64,000 nucleotides of DNA from contig WPIO01000001.1 of assembly GCA_009760855.2 (NCBI GenBank), positions 12,035,501 to 12,099,500 on the forward strand, in the 5' to 3' direction. How positions within the stretch are numbered: position 1 is the first letter of the stretch; each line of letters opens with the position of its first letter. This stretch comes from Cristatella mucedo (Eukaryota > Bryozoa > Phylactolaemata > Cristatellidae). Below are positions 41,301-50,800 of this stretch, piece by piece. A program made the position numbers and the translations under genes. The notes below the pieces were generated by a model that worked only from the letters and a program-made list of their open reading frames with translations, was not told the DNA's origin and did not search any database.

Positions 41301-42585
41301 AGCTAATACTTCGATGATGCTAAGTCAATGCAGGTGATGACAGAAGCCAGATGTTAGTTTAAGACTTTCGATATATGATTCGATATATGCTAACTGTCGA
41401 TCCAATAGCCAAAGGATCTCAATTTAGTACGAAGAAAAATGCTTCAATTGTATAGTGCCCTAAGACAACTTAATCTCTATCCATGCACTTTACATATGCT
41501 GCACGGTTCGTACCCACGACCCCGGTTGCTAAAGACTAGCACCTTACCCATGGGCTAAACCAAGGCGGCAGGAAAGGTGAGATTGACTGGAAGCCGAGAA
41601 GAAAGTGTTGCGAGCGCACGCTAGAGGAGCAAGGAGCTCGGCGGGTAGGTCGGCGGGTGAAAGTGAGTCAAGTGCCCTCTAAGCCAGAGAGACAATTTTA
41701 AAGTCGATTCGATGTTTGATTGGAACCCAGTGAAGCTAGACAGAAATGGTGCGATATGGCAGCTATGCCATTGGCGACAGACATGTCGATGTGCTGAATT
41801 TTGCACTAGTTACAAACTGGCGCAAAATTCCATTGTTTTCACATAAAGGACACAGGCTGAGAGTCGTGAATCGAGAGAATTGCAGGGTTCCCCATTCGAT
41901 GTCACAAACACGTGAACTAGTTTAGGTGTCAGATTTTGGCGTGAGAAGGCCCTAATTTTGGCAATGTTCTCCACTGAAAGATGGCTGACATGGCATTGGA
42001 GGGACGTGCCTATCCAATTACGTATTATCGAACGAAAAACACAGTTAACGAACAGATGTCACTGAAGTGCTGTTTGATGAACCAATCGTGAAGGTGAGGT
42101 CTTCAGACTTAAGTGGGACTCTGGGGTTGGCCGTAACAATTAGTTTGGTCTTATCGTCATTAAACATCAGGAAATGATTGGCTGGTTTTGGATGCAGCTG
42201 TTGTTGATTCGTGTGTCTGTCTAAGAGATTTCTATTCCCAGTCCCCTGCATTAATTGACTATGTCAGCCGTGCAAGACTTGATGACGGCAATTTGTTTTG
42301 TTTCAGGGTGTCCATTGGAAGCCGGTCCCGTATGCCGTGTTCGGCGGCCTGGCCACAGTCTGCGCCGCGTCCTTCCTTTTTCTCAAGGAGACCACAAACA
42401 AGCCGCTGCCCGATAGGCTGCGCGGCAGCGAGCATGGGGCGCTGGCTCAGGTCGACGATGTTTCTACTGCCGTGACACCGGGCGCCGTAGAGCTGCAGAT
42501 GGAGTGCATGCATCAGGACGACGGCCCCGATGCACAAGATGCCGACGCGATAGTGTTGGTCGCTTCCCAGCAGCAGTCGAACTGA
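29123..42585 (+). CDS. SLC22-family organic ion/carnitine transporter, complete 10-exon gene
   Basis: Exons: 29123-29464, 30622-30853, 33925-34114, 35179-35311, 35787-35887, 38179-38313, 39601-39683, 39955-40084, 40258-40330, 42307-42585. All nine junctions are GT-AG and keep frame, giving 1698 nt and 565 residues, a normal SLC22 length. These are 12-helix plasma-membrane carriers of the major facilitator superfamily. The first helix (about 21-40) is followed by the family's large extracellular loop, with Cys50, Cys91 and Cys98 and four N-glycosylation sequons (Asn56, 69, 75, 86). Then come IVTEWNLVC, the MFS signature GQLADLYGRR (144-153), TPESARWL (257-264), LGRRW after helix 8, a helix with SAEQFPTLVR, and LKETTNKPLP before an acidic cytosolic tail. 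The substrate (cation, anion or carnitine) cannot be read from sequence. Introns hold LINE, SINE, microsatellite and MITE copies. Confidence 0.95.
31690..31800 (-). mobile_element. tRNA-derived SINE, type B
   Basis: In reverse, a head with a TTCGAACC-type box B region is followed by a GCGCTCTATCGAGG tail element. It lies in SLC22 intron 2. Confidence 0.55.
31976..32290 (+). mobile_element. LINE fragment with internal deletion
   Basis: The copy covers the ORF from ESARNLGV-like to ARLACRE-like sequence, then jumps to the DFKLF/VLS region, skipping about 60 bp present in other copies. It is diverged and frame-broken. It lies directly upstream of a second partial copy. Confidence 0.8.
32291..33092 (+). 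mobile_element. L2/CR1-like LINE 3' copy
   Basis: The copy restarts at [13 protein letters not shown], so the same ORF region is present twice in tandem. The frame stays open through [24 protein letters not shown] and [16 protein letters not shown] to LKTPI at 32828, followed by 3' UTR, hairpin and (ATT)n. It lies in SLC22 intron 2, sense. Confidence 0.93.
34688..34788. repeat. (TA)n microsatellite
   Basis: A nearly pure TA run of about 70 bp plus a shorter second run. It abuts a type B SINE, as does the AG run at 8402. Confidence 0.96.
34792..34918 (-). mobile_element. tRNA-derived SINE, type B (best copy)
   Basis: In reverse, a full tRNA-like head (box B GGGCTCGAGCCC context, CTTGGTCGGG) is followed by a tail in which GAAGCGCC pairs with GGGCGCTA and AGAGATTAACTTCTCT forms an inner stem. 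This is the same architecture as the LINE 3' end. It lies in SLC22 intron 3. Confidence 0.75.
35339..35387. repeat. (GT)n microsatellite
   Basis: A pure GT run just inside SLC22 intron 4, about 28 bp after the exon 4 donor. Confidence 0.96.
35572..35735 (+). mobile_element. tRNA-derived SINE, type A
   Basis: GAGTCTTTGCTCAGGGG, box B GTGGGTTCGAGTC and the end ACGAGGCTTCTGAATCAGC place it with the type A copies. It lies in SLC22 intron 4, about 50 bp before exon 5. Confidence 0.75.
35950..37640. other. SLC22 intron 5, no recognised features
   Basis: Apart from a short (GGT)n run near 35923-35937, I see no repeat family, RNA gene or protein-like ORF. Confidence 0.5.
37642..37758 (-). mobile_element. 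tRNA-derived SINE, type B
   Basis: Reverse copy with a TAGTGCCCTGAGAGAACTT tail hairpin and a GGGCTCGAGCCC box B region. It lies in SLC22 intron 5. Confidence 0.65.
38691..38907. mobile_element. Palindromic fold-back MITE
   Basis: Arms of about 93 bp (38691-38783 and 38815-38907) are almost exact reverse complements, with a ~31-nt centre. Termini read GYGACTGATGTGTAGTAAC on both sides. A TA dinucleotide flanks each end (38689-38690 and 38908-38909), as for Tc1/mariner-type target duplications. There is no coding capacity. It lies in SLC22 intron 6. A single copy was seen, so mobility is inferred from structure. Confidence 0.75.
39445..39512 (+). mobile_element. SINE type A, 3' part only
   Basis: GGGGCTCTTCTGCC and GGACTGTTGAATCAGC match the distal half of the type A SINE. 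The tRNA head is absent. Confidence 0.5.
40340..40612 (+). mobile_element. SINE with a LINE-type tail
   Basis: A tRNA-like start (CCTGGCCGAGTGGGTTAA) lies just after SLC22 exon 9. Further on, TGTGTAAAATGCC, AGAGATTAAATTCTC and GAGGGCTTTACAAATG, followed by ATT repeats, form the LINE-like 3' hairpin and tail. The middle is diverged. Confidence 0.55.
40925..41340 (-). repeat. Unnamed dispersed repeat (second copy at 61100-61810)
   Basis: AGAGAACC, GCAATAACC, AATGACATGCA, TATCAT.CTTAGA and, about 250 bp later, GTCTTTAGCTAATACTTC with GTCAATGCAG recur in the same order at 61135-61800. The end resembling a LINE 3' hairpin suggests an older LINE-related family. It lies in SLC22 intron 9. Confidence 0.55.
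41438..41572 (-). mobile_element. tRNA-derived SINE, type B
   Basis: Reverse copy with a TATAGTGCCCTAAGACAACTT tail, CACGACCCCGG, and the head ending CATGGGCTAAACCAAGGC. It lies in SLC22 intron 9. Confidence 0.65.
41630..42255 (-). mobile_element. Old, diverged LINE remnant
   Basis: In reverse, HFLMFNDDKTKLIVTANPR parallels [17 protein letters not shown] of the younger copies. A later part parallels the RLVCRE...CHITPLL region (HRHVCRQWHSCHIAPFL). Many frameshifts are present. It ends about 50 bp before SLC22 exon 10. Confidence 0.75.
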
Positions 42586-42951
42586 TTTCCACATCCGCGC
42601 ATGTTTTCAGTCCACGTGCATTCTCGAGCCAGCGGTTTACTTTGCTCGCAGTCGACCTGAGTTTTGCTTTACTTGAATGGATGCAGCTGCCAAGGTGTTT
42701 GCCAGCCAGTCGGTATCCAGAGCAGAGGAGGGACCTCTTCACTACTTACTGGTCGCAGATAGTCGCTCAGGGTGATTGCAAATGCAGAGCTCTCAGGTAA
42801 AGCACCGACCAGGAACCAGGCGAACTTGCTGCAGCTGTCGAGTCTGAGCTGCGATGCTCCAGACTTATTTATTGTATTGGTAAGCAGATTTTGATCCAGG
42901 TGGTTTTATAGCATGTCATTGGAGTTTTCATGGCGTTTTTGTATGTTGCAC

Positions 42952-42957
42952 AATAAA
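42952..42957 (+). terminator. Candidate poly(A) signal of the SLC22 gene
   Basis: AATAAA lies 367 bp after the stop codon, the first canonical signal on this strand, followed by T-rich sequence. Confidence 0.6.
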
Positions 42958-43099
42958 GTATTCATTCCATTCTCAGCCAGCCATGTGAATATTAAGTTGG
43001 TTCTGGCTCCTGCTCTGGGTCTTGGAAGCAGTACTTGCCTTCTGGAAGCCCGACCAAAAGAGCAGTCTTTAATTACTAGCGGCCTCGTCTGTTAACATT

Positions 43100-44340
43100 C
43101 TTCAGAGCTTCACGAGGCCTATTTTAGGGTTGCAAGTGGATCACATTTGCGAAAGTGCTTTGGCCATCCTTAGGTGGTCATTTCCACAAGAACCGAATTT
43201 GCACTGGCATACAAATGTATGGATAAACTCAAAAAAGAAGTTTAGTAATACAAATTGAAACCTTAGCTTCTATTATTGTTATTATTATTACACGAATACT
43301 ATTTTGGACGCAAGCGATAAATGGCGGTTTGAACGTTCAATCACATGACTAGACCGGGTCTGTAGAGGCGGCTTGCACTATAATGCACATGTGCAAAGCC
43401 ATTCATTCTTTGCATGAGCTTGAAACACCATTGCCAGTAACACGAAATTAAAACTAGTTTGCACAGGCTTCTAGTTCAAAAGTGCCGGACCACTGAGCTG
43501 AGCCTTTGGACCGCCATTTGCCCGAGAACGGCCATGCCCAATTGTGCATTTTTTTAAGCTTACTTTAAATACAGTTGCCTTAATCTGAAATTAGAACCAC
43601 AACTGTGTGCAACTTATTTTGGAAATGGTTGGTAGACCACGATGAACGTGTCGATTCACTAGCATAGCCGGACCTTTGGAGGCCATAAGCACGAGAACTC
43701 CCGAAATTGTGTGCAATGTAATACTGTCGGTAGTATAGAATTCAAGCAAATCCTTCTCACAGCTTATTTTGGAAAGCAAGTAGATTGCAGCTTGGAGGCC
43801 GTGCCGGCCGGCGGCTTAGTAAAATCTTCACAGAGACCATTTGCATGAAAACTGTGTGAAACCTGGGTAAAACTAAAACAGTGTTCTGCAAGCAGAAATC
43901 GAATTCCTGCTTCCCTCAGGTTATTTTGGAAATGGCAGGCAGATGTAGTTATTCGCCACACCTACGAGGTTCAAGTGATGAATCTCAGAAGAACGAGATC
44001 GAAGAGTACAGATCGACTAATAGATCGCCGGATGGATGCTATCGTCCATCTGTACGCTCATAGGGGAGAACCGCTGCCGATAGACAAACCGATGGAAATG
44101 CCAGCAGCGTTGGTTACTTCGATACTGGCATGCACATCGGTACTCAACGACTAATAAAGCCACGGGCACACATGCATTGTGTAGCAGCTACTGCACTAAG
44201 GAGAGTCAAATTTTGTGTTGACGTCATGAAATGTAGCCTGCAAGCGCAAGCCAAATCTGACGTATGAAAAGTATACTTGTTAAACAAGCTCAAGTTGGCA
44301 ACGAGATTAAACAAAAGCTCATTGGATGGTGTGCATCTAG
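43100..44340. other. Region between convergent SLC22 and NAPE-PLD genes
   Basis: It holds internal weak similarity (repeated TTATTTTGGAAATGG and CCGGACC phrases at about 43612, 43758 and 43920), which suggests an old tandem repeat with a period near 150-160 bp. No gene was recognised. Confidence 0.4.
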
Positions 44341-44342
44341 CT

Positions 44343-44348
44343 TTTATT
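44343..44348 (-). terminator. Candidate poly(A) signal of NAPE-PLD
   Basis: AATAAA on the minus strand lies about 450 bp past the stop codon at 44801. Its use is inferred from position only. Confidence 0.35.
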
Positions 44349-44800
44349 AAGATACCAGTGCAAGTTGCCCGAGCACAGGAATCAAGAAAACCCGAGTAAA
44401 AGTCACCAAACAAAAAAGAGTGAAGCACAATTTTACTGCCTATTAAGCTGACCTCGTTTGCCTCGATCTGCGATAGGCCTGTGCGTACATCAGTCACGTT
44501 CTATTCCTGGTCTGCATGTTAAGCTTAAGGATAGGCAAAACGCTTGCAAAGTGCCCATATTGCCACCAGGATTGCATAATTGGCGTTTCCAATTAGCTAC
44601 CAACATAAAAATTATGAAAACGAATGAGATAACAGGTAACATAAACACAATAAAGGGTAACATTATCAGTCGGTGATTTCGGCAACCTATTGGCTTTAGA
44701 AATGTAATTCTGCTCTTGGCTACCACTTCCGTAGCAGCAGCCTCTCGGGTTCTATTTACACCGAGCGAGCTCTGGCCTCTGAAACAGATCATATCTGAAG

Positions 44801-47800
44801 CTACTTCGGCAGTGACGTCGGGTCTTGGCGGATGATCCGCGATGATCCATGATGTAACGTGAAAAAGCGGTCTGGGTCGAGGTTCAGTGCCCTCATGCTG
44901 TCTTGGACGAGTCTCGGTGGCTCCAGGTATGGCTACAAGCACACAGCGAGTGAGCACAGCTTCTGAAGACCAAGCAAGCAAGCGACAGCTCTAGCATTGT
45001 CAGAAGTGGCAGGCTGGCGACGTGACCGTGCATGTTATCGATCAAAGGGGCAGCGAGTGGTAGGTGGACACAACTGAATTAAGCACTTGCCTCGTAGCTT
45101 AATGGAAAGGTGCCCCAGTGAATGCCGACGCTCCAGCGAGCCCGGATGTCTCGATGAATGAGCACAGCCTCCTCAGGGTTGATGTGCTGCTGTCGCATGA
45201 ACTCGCGAGGACAGTATGCACCTGTGCGGCATCCAAGCAGCAGCAGCAGCGTGCACTCGGTTGTATCGGTGGCAGGTTGCTGAATGAGGTCAAAGCGGCA
45301 ATAATAATGACGAGAAATTTGTATAGTGCCCTAATAACCAAACCTTGCTAGGCAGTTTCCATAGAGTGGAGAGGAAGCATGTCCCTTGATTAGCAAAAAC
45401 AGACACAGTGACAGCATGCACACATTCAAAGGCTAACAAATGCCTGGATCGTGCTTGGCAGTTCTATAAGCAAGAGGAAGAGCATAAGATGTGAACAGTT
45501 GGCTGAAAGCCATATGCACAGGGGAAACTAGTTGTTGGCTACTTCCCCCCCCCGAAATGTGCAAACATCGTCAGCTTTCATAGACAAGGAGGTAGACGTT
45601 AGCTGCAGCCAGTAGCCCGACTGGAAGGAATATGCTGGAAGTAACTCTCAACACACCAAGATAATCAAGTTGTCGAAGACTAATCAAAGAAATGGTTGCT
45701 GAATGAGTAGTTGCTGAATGTGTGGTCAGACTTGAGCTAGTCTCGAGTTTCGATGGATGGGATGGATGAAGGGGAGTAAATGTGCCTCAAGCTTGAGACT
45801 GAGAGTCGAAAGCGAAAACACCTGCTGGCTTGTAGACCCGTCAGCTGGCCAGCTGGTGCTGAACAAGGTGGCACGAGATCGGTCAGCATGACGTCAGCAA
45901 CAATTTTGCCGGTCTGCTGCTGCATGTAAAAGAACAAGGTGATCAGGTCTTTACACGGCTGGGTGAGTTCTACAAGCTGACCACAACGGGCTGCCTTGGT
46001 AAGTGCGCCACCACTTAGCTTGCATTACAATGCCACCATGACACTCATGATAACATAAGGCTGAGCATTAACAAATCCTGCACAGAATGGGCAACAGTCA
46101 GTAGACAAGGATTAGAAGAGCAGGAGAAGATACATTATTAAGTGAATTAAAAAAGCCATCGGGAATATCCACAACATCCCAGCACATGAGTCTCATTATG
46201 CCTTTTGCTAAAACCAGCCTTTTTGAGTATACTATTTTAATAGCGACCAGGAATAAGCCTAGGGCAACTTTGCTCAAGTGAGCAATTCAACCAGGTTGCC
46301 GAAGACCTACAAACCTAACAAAGTGGTAATTCATTATTAATCTATGCCGATGAGCATCGACTTTTGAAATACAGTTTTGAAATAAGTAAGGAAGCACTGA
46401 TTAGCATTGCTCAGGAAAACTCGAGTCCGGAAGGCACTTATATCTACTTTCAGCTTATGTCTATATCCACACTCGATTTTGACTGTGCCTATTCTTACCA
46501 AAGTGGCAGCCGGGTAACCACAGCAACAATAGATTAAAAACAAAGACAGCAGCCAAAAAATCAGAACTGAGGAAATATTAGTGACATCTGTATACAAAGG
46601 CTGATTGAATTTTAAGCTAGAACAGGTCCCTTTATTCTTTTGCTATAGCATTCGTATCAAAACTTCTCTCGGTCAAGCTTGGCATTGTACACCAGCTCTT
46701 TTGACAGAAATCGTTTAGCTATACCTCATACAGACCTCAAATTCTTCGGAGATCGTGCATCTAGTCGTATGCTCCCTGAGCCTGGAACTCACTCCCGACA
46801 GACGTCACGACATCCCCTGACTGAGCAACACTTAAAATGAAGTTAAAAATGCACATGTTTCTCACAGCATTTGCTGGGTCCACGTGGTTTGACTTTTGCA
46901 TGCTTATGTGCGCACACACAGCACGTTAACACCAATCATATGGCCTTGCTTTTTATACAAAATACGTAAAGTGCCTCAAAAGAGATTAAGTTCTCTGATG
47001 GGGTTAAATTGATTAATTCTGATTAATTTCTCTGATACATATGCATTAGTGCTATTATTAAGGAGCAAAATTTGCCCAAGCTTTTTAAGTACTGGCTGGT
47101 GCTACACTTTATGATCCTGCTTACCTGCTGCTCTGAGTGATACTAAAACCAGCTTACAACGAGAAAGCACTGCAAAAGGCACGAGAAGTTTGCGTGCGCA
47201 TGTACCAGCTGTAAATGTACCACTATATCCATCATCTGTGAACGAACAATAGGGAAAACCAAAGCGCTCAGTGGTGCTCAGTACTGGAAGAGAGACTTAG
47301 TTTCTTAAAAGAGAATTTTCAATAAGTGGTTGGGTGGTGATGGCAGATAGATGCAACCGGGTTTGATGACAAGGATGATAGTCCCTACTGCGTGAAATGC
47401 TGAGCGAAAGGTTAAATTTGAATGCACCTTCCACTGTGCAATTTATAACGGCAACTTTTAACGGCAAAAAAGTTACATGCTCGATAACTTACGATTCATT
47501 ATGGACCGGCAACCAGACTTGATACAACTCAACACAACTGCAGACAGACCCCACACATAGCGTTATTGCAAGGAGATCAAATATAGGAGCAATCGTTTTA
47601 GGCGAAAGCTTGTTTGCTTCGCCTCAAAGGATTATTTTCAGCACATATTCCTGAAGAGAGAGGTAACAACTGTTACAGAGATGTTAAAGATACAATTTTG
47701 TGCACACAGGCAAGGAGCCGATGCTTCCTATGGGAGGCCTGCTGACAGTGTCACGATCGACACTGCCATATGGGCAGGAAACTGGAGCAACAAGCAGTGC

Positions 47801-50800
47801 TGGCAGATAGAGTGGTCATTGGCGGTTCACGTTCTGGCAATCATTCGCCAGGGCACCGCCAACAGTGGAGCAAACGCGGTAAAGCACTCACAGACCGGCT
47901 GCGTCGATCGGGGGGGGGGGCTGACAGTGAAAAACTTTAAACCCGGTTCTTAGCTATGGGTAACTTCACGGCCCAGGTCGTGGGTTCAAGTCTTTCTGCA
48001 GGCCTTTATCCTTTATGGCCCACTTCATGCGGTTGTGATAGCAGGTAAGGCTCTTCTGCTACTATACAAATGAAGCTGTTAAATCAGCTAGCATTTTTTT
48101 AAACAAGACCGCAGTGGCCTGCAATCAATCGCATCGTGCGCTCTTCTCACCTATCCCAATTGCAGCGAGGTCGAACGGTCCATAGCGTCTGCCGATCTGC
48201 TCGAATGCTTCGCAGTAGCCCGTGTCGCCGGAAAAATAGAACCTGCACTCGCGACCGATTACTGCCCATCCGCACCACAGTGTCTTGAGGTCAGTGGAGA
48301 TGAAGCAAAAGAAATAGTAACCTCTATAGCAGCACCGTGGCATTGCATATTATCTAGAGCAGCACTCGCTGTTGGCAAGCGCCGACACCACTTACTTTGC
48401 AAGTATCGAACAGGGTCCGCTTGCTCCAGTGCTGTGCAGGAACGCAGCAAAACCGAACGTGCGCTCCCGGTGCACGGCCGTCGTCAGACAGCGCCTGCTC
48501 TTCCCACCACGACAGCTCACACACGTTTGTGCATCCCATGTCGAGAAACCACTGCCTCAGACCTTTGGGCACATACCACTTGAGTCGCTGGCCGAAACGC
48601 TTGTTAAGGCAGTCTACGGAAGCATGATCCAGGTGATCGTAGTGGTTGTGACTGATCACCACAGCATCCACATTCGGCAGATCAGCTACTGAGCAAGGAG
48701 GCGGTCGGTATCGTTTGGGTCCTGCAAACTGGACAGGCGAGCAACGACTGCTAAAAATAGGATCGGTTAGGAGAGAGATGCCTTCAAATTGCACCAGAGC
48801 CGATGCATGGCCCAACCACGTGATGCGGATTCCATCAGCAGGAGACTGCTGCAAAGCTGCCATGTCGGGTCTCTCCACTGGTAAGGTCTCGCTGAGGGCA
48901 GCCTGAAAGTAAAGTCGCTGTACTGAAAGCCGAGCCAAGTGTGGGAGACAAAAGAAGTCTGGACAGCACCACTCTCACTGCACCAAATGTTGCTGTGCAC
49001 ACACAAGGTGCCCCGAACCGCAATCGCTATTGCAAGCGGGAGTTAGATCAGCAGTGAGGTTCTGGCATACAGACACAACCTAGGTGCTGGGTTCTGGTCC
49101 TTCAGACGACAACTCTTCAGAGCTATCTGTATAAGCTAGATGCTGATGAATGGGCTAATTTTAATATGCTTACAACATTAGTGCACATCAGTGTAAACCC
49201 CATGAAAAAAATTGGGAAAGTTCAAAGTTTACGGCTGGCAAAAGCAACCACAAACAGCTTAAGAAAGCAAAGCCTAAAAAGCCTAAATCACATGCTGCCT
49301 GCTAAAAGACAAAAAAGCAAGGAAAAGCAAGTGCTTCCACACTACCGAGCAAGTAGAAATACAGCACCGCCAAGTAAATCGGGAGACCTTGCGATAAGGC
49401 CAGCAGTGTTGGCCCTAAAGTGCTACTGCTATTAATTAATGGCCACATGCTACTGGCTGATAGTTGTCCGGCTATTGGCATTTAGTCAATGACGGCCAAC
49501 GTCACCAGTTCAGTAGCTGCTGGTGTCGGCTGGCTAGCCGTAGCTATGTACTGTGGCAGGCTTTCTGTGTGCAGGCTGCCGGAAGCAATGGCAAGGTTTT
49601 CTTTTCAAACTCCTGCAGGAGTTTGAAGGCACAAAAACTGTTATAATTTAATCGAAGTCAAGTAGAATACAGACGAGCCTTTTCCTAAAGTGATCAGTGT
49701 TTGAACTACATTTCTGTATGAGTAATAAATAATGGCTACAATAAAACGCACTGCTGTCTCCGCCTGGCGGTAGGAGCTCATTAACGCAGAACAGGCTGCT
49801 GGAACTGGTGATCTGATGAAAATGAAGATGAAGTCTGGCGCCACTGACCTGATAGATACAGCAAGGTACGACGGCTCAGGGAGTGAAACTGTGCGTATCC
49901 TGCTCTGGTGCGCTTCGAAGGAAGGGGACCAGGGGGGTGGTGCCTGGTTTCTGAAACTGGCTAAGCTTGCTGCGCCAGCCTCTTACCTGGTTGCCGGACC
50001 GAATGGAGGGTCATTGTGACTTTACGTTTGTGAAACCCCGAAGGTGGGTTTCCGGCCACGCTACCCCGGTCGACCTTGCCTGCCGTCGCACTAGCAATAC
50101 CAAACTACTCAGTCCTTGGCACTCAAATACGTTTCGGAGCTGAAGCTTCGTTATAACGGATTCATACGGATTCGAGTAAACAAGTTGTTGTTAATATCCT
50201 GCTCCTACTTTGCATTGATCTGCTGCTGCCATGAATAACTAACATCATTAATATGTCATTAGCCTCAGGTCATGTCCCAGCACCTTTCAAAAATGCTGCA
50301 GTCAGGCCACTTCTCAAGAAAGCGACACTGGACCAAGAGAACTTGAGCAACTACCGCCCAGTCTCCTTTCTACAATTCCTATCAAAGACACTGGAACTGG
50401 TCGTGACAGACCAGCTGAACTTATATATTGAAACATCAAATCTTGTAAGTTCTAGTCTGACTTTAGAGCTAATCACTCCACAGAGTCAGCATTGCTTAGG
50501 CTGTACAAGACCTACTTAGGAATGCAGACATAGGTAGAGTGTTTCTGCTTGTTTTGCTCGATCTTTCGGTAGCTTTTGATACTATCGATCACCAAGTTCT
50601 TGTAGAGCGCCTCTCATCTCGAATGGGCATCACTGGCATTGCTCTACAATGGTTCAGATCACATCTCAGTGGGAGACTCCAGAGTATTGACGTGAATGGA
50701 CTAAGATCATCCGAGGTACCTCTGAAATATGGGGTACCTCAGGGCTCCGTGCTAGGTCCGGTTCTTTTCACGGTTTATACTCTCCCTCTTGCTGATGTGA

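Noticed and set aside
48372-48692. 106-codon plus-strand ORF
   Set aside because: It is the antisense shadow of NAPE-PLD exon 2.
49166-49435. 89-codon Lys/Ser-rich plus-strand ORF
   Set aside because: It lies in NAPE-PLD intron 1, has AT-rich codons and no conserved pattern or splice support.
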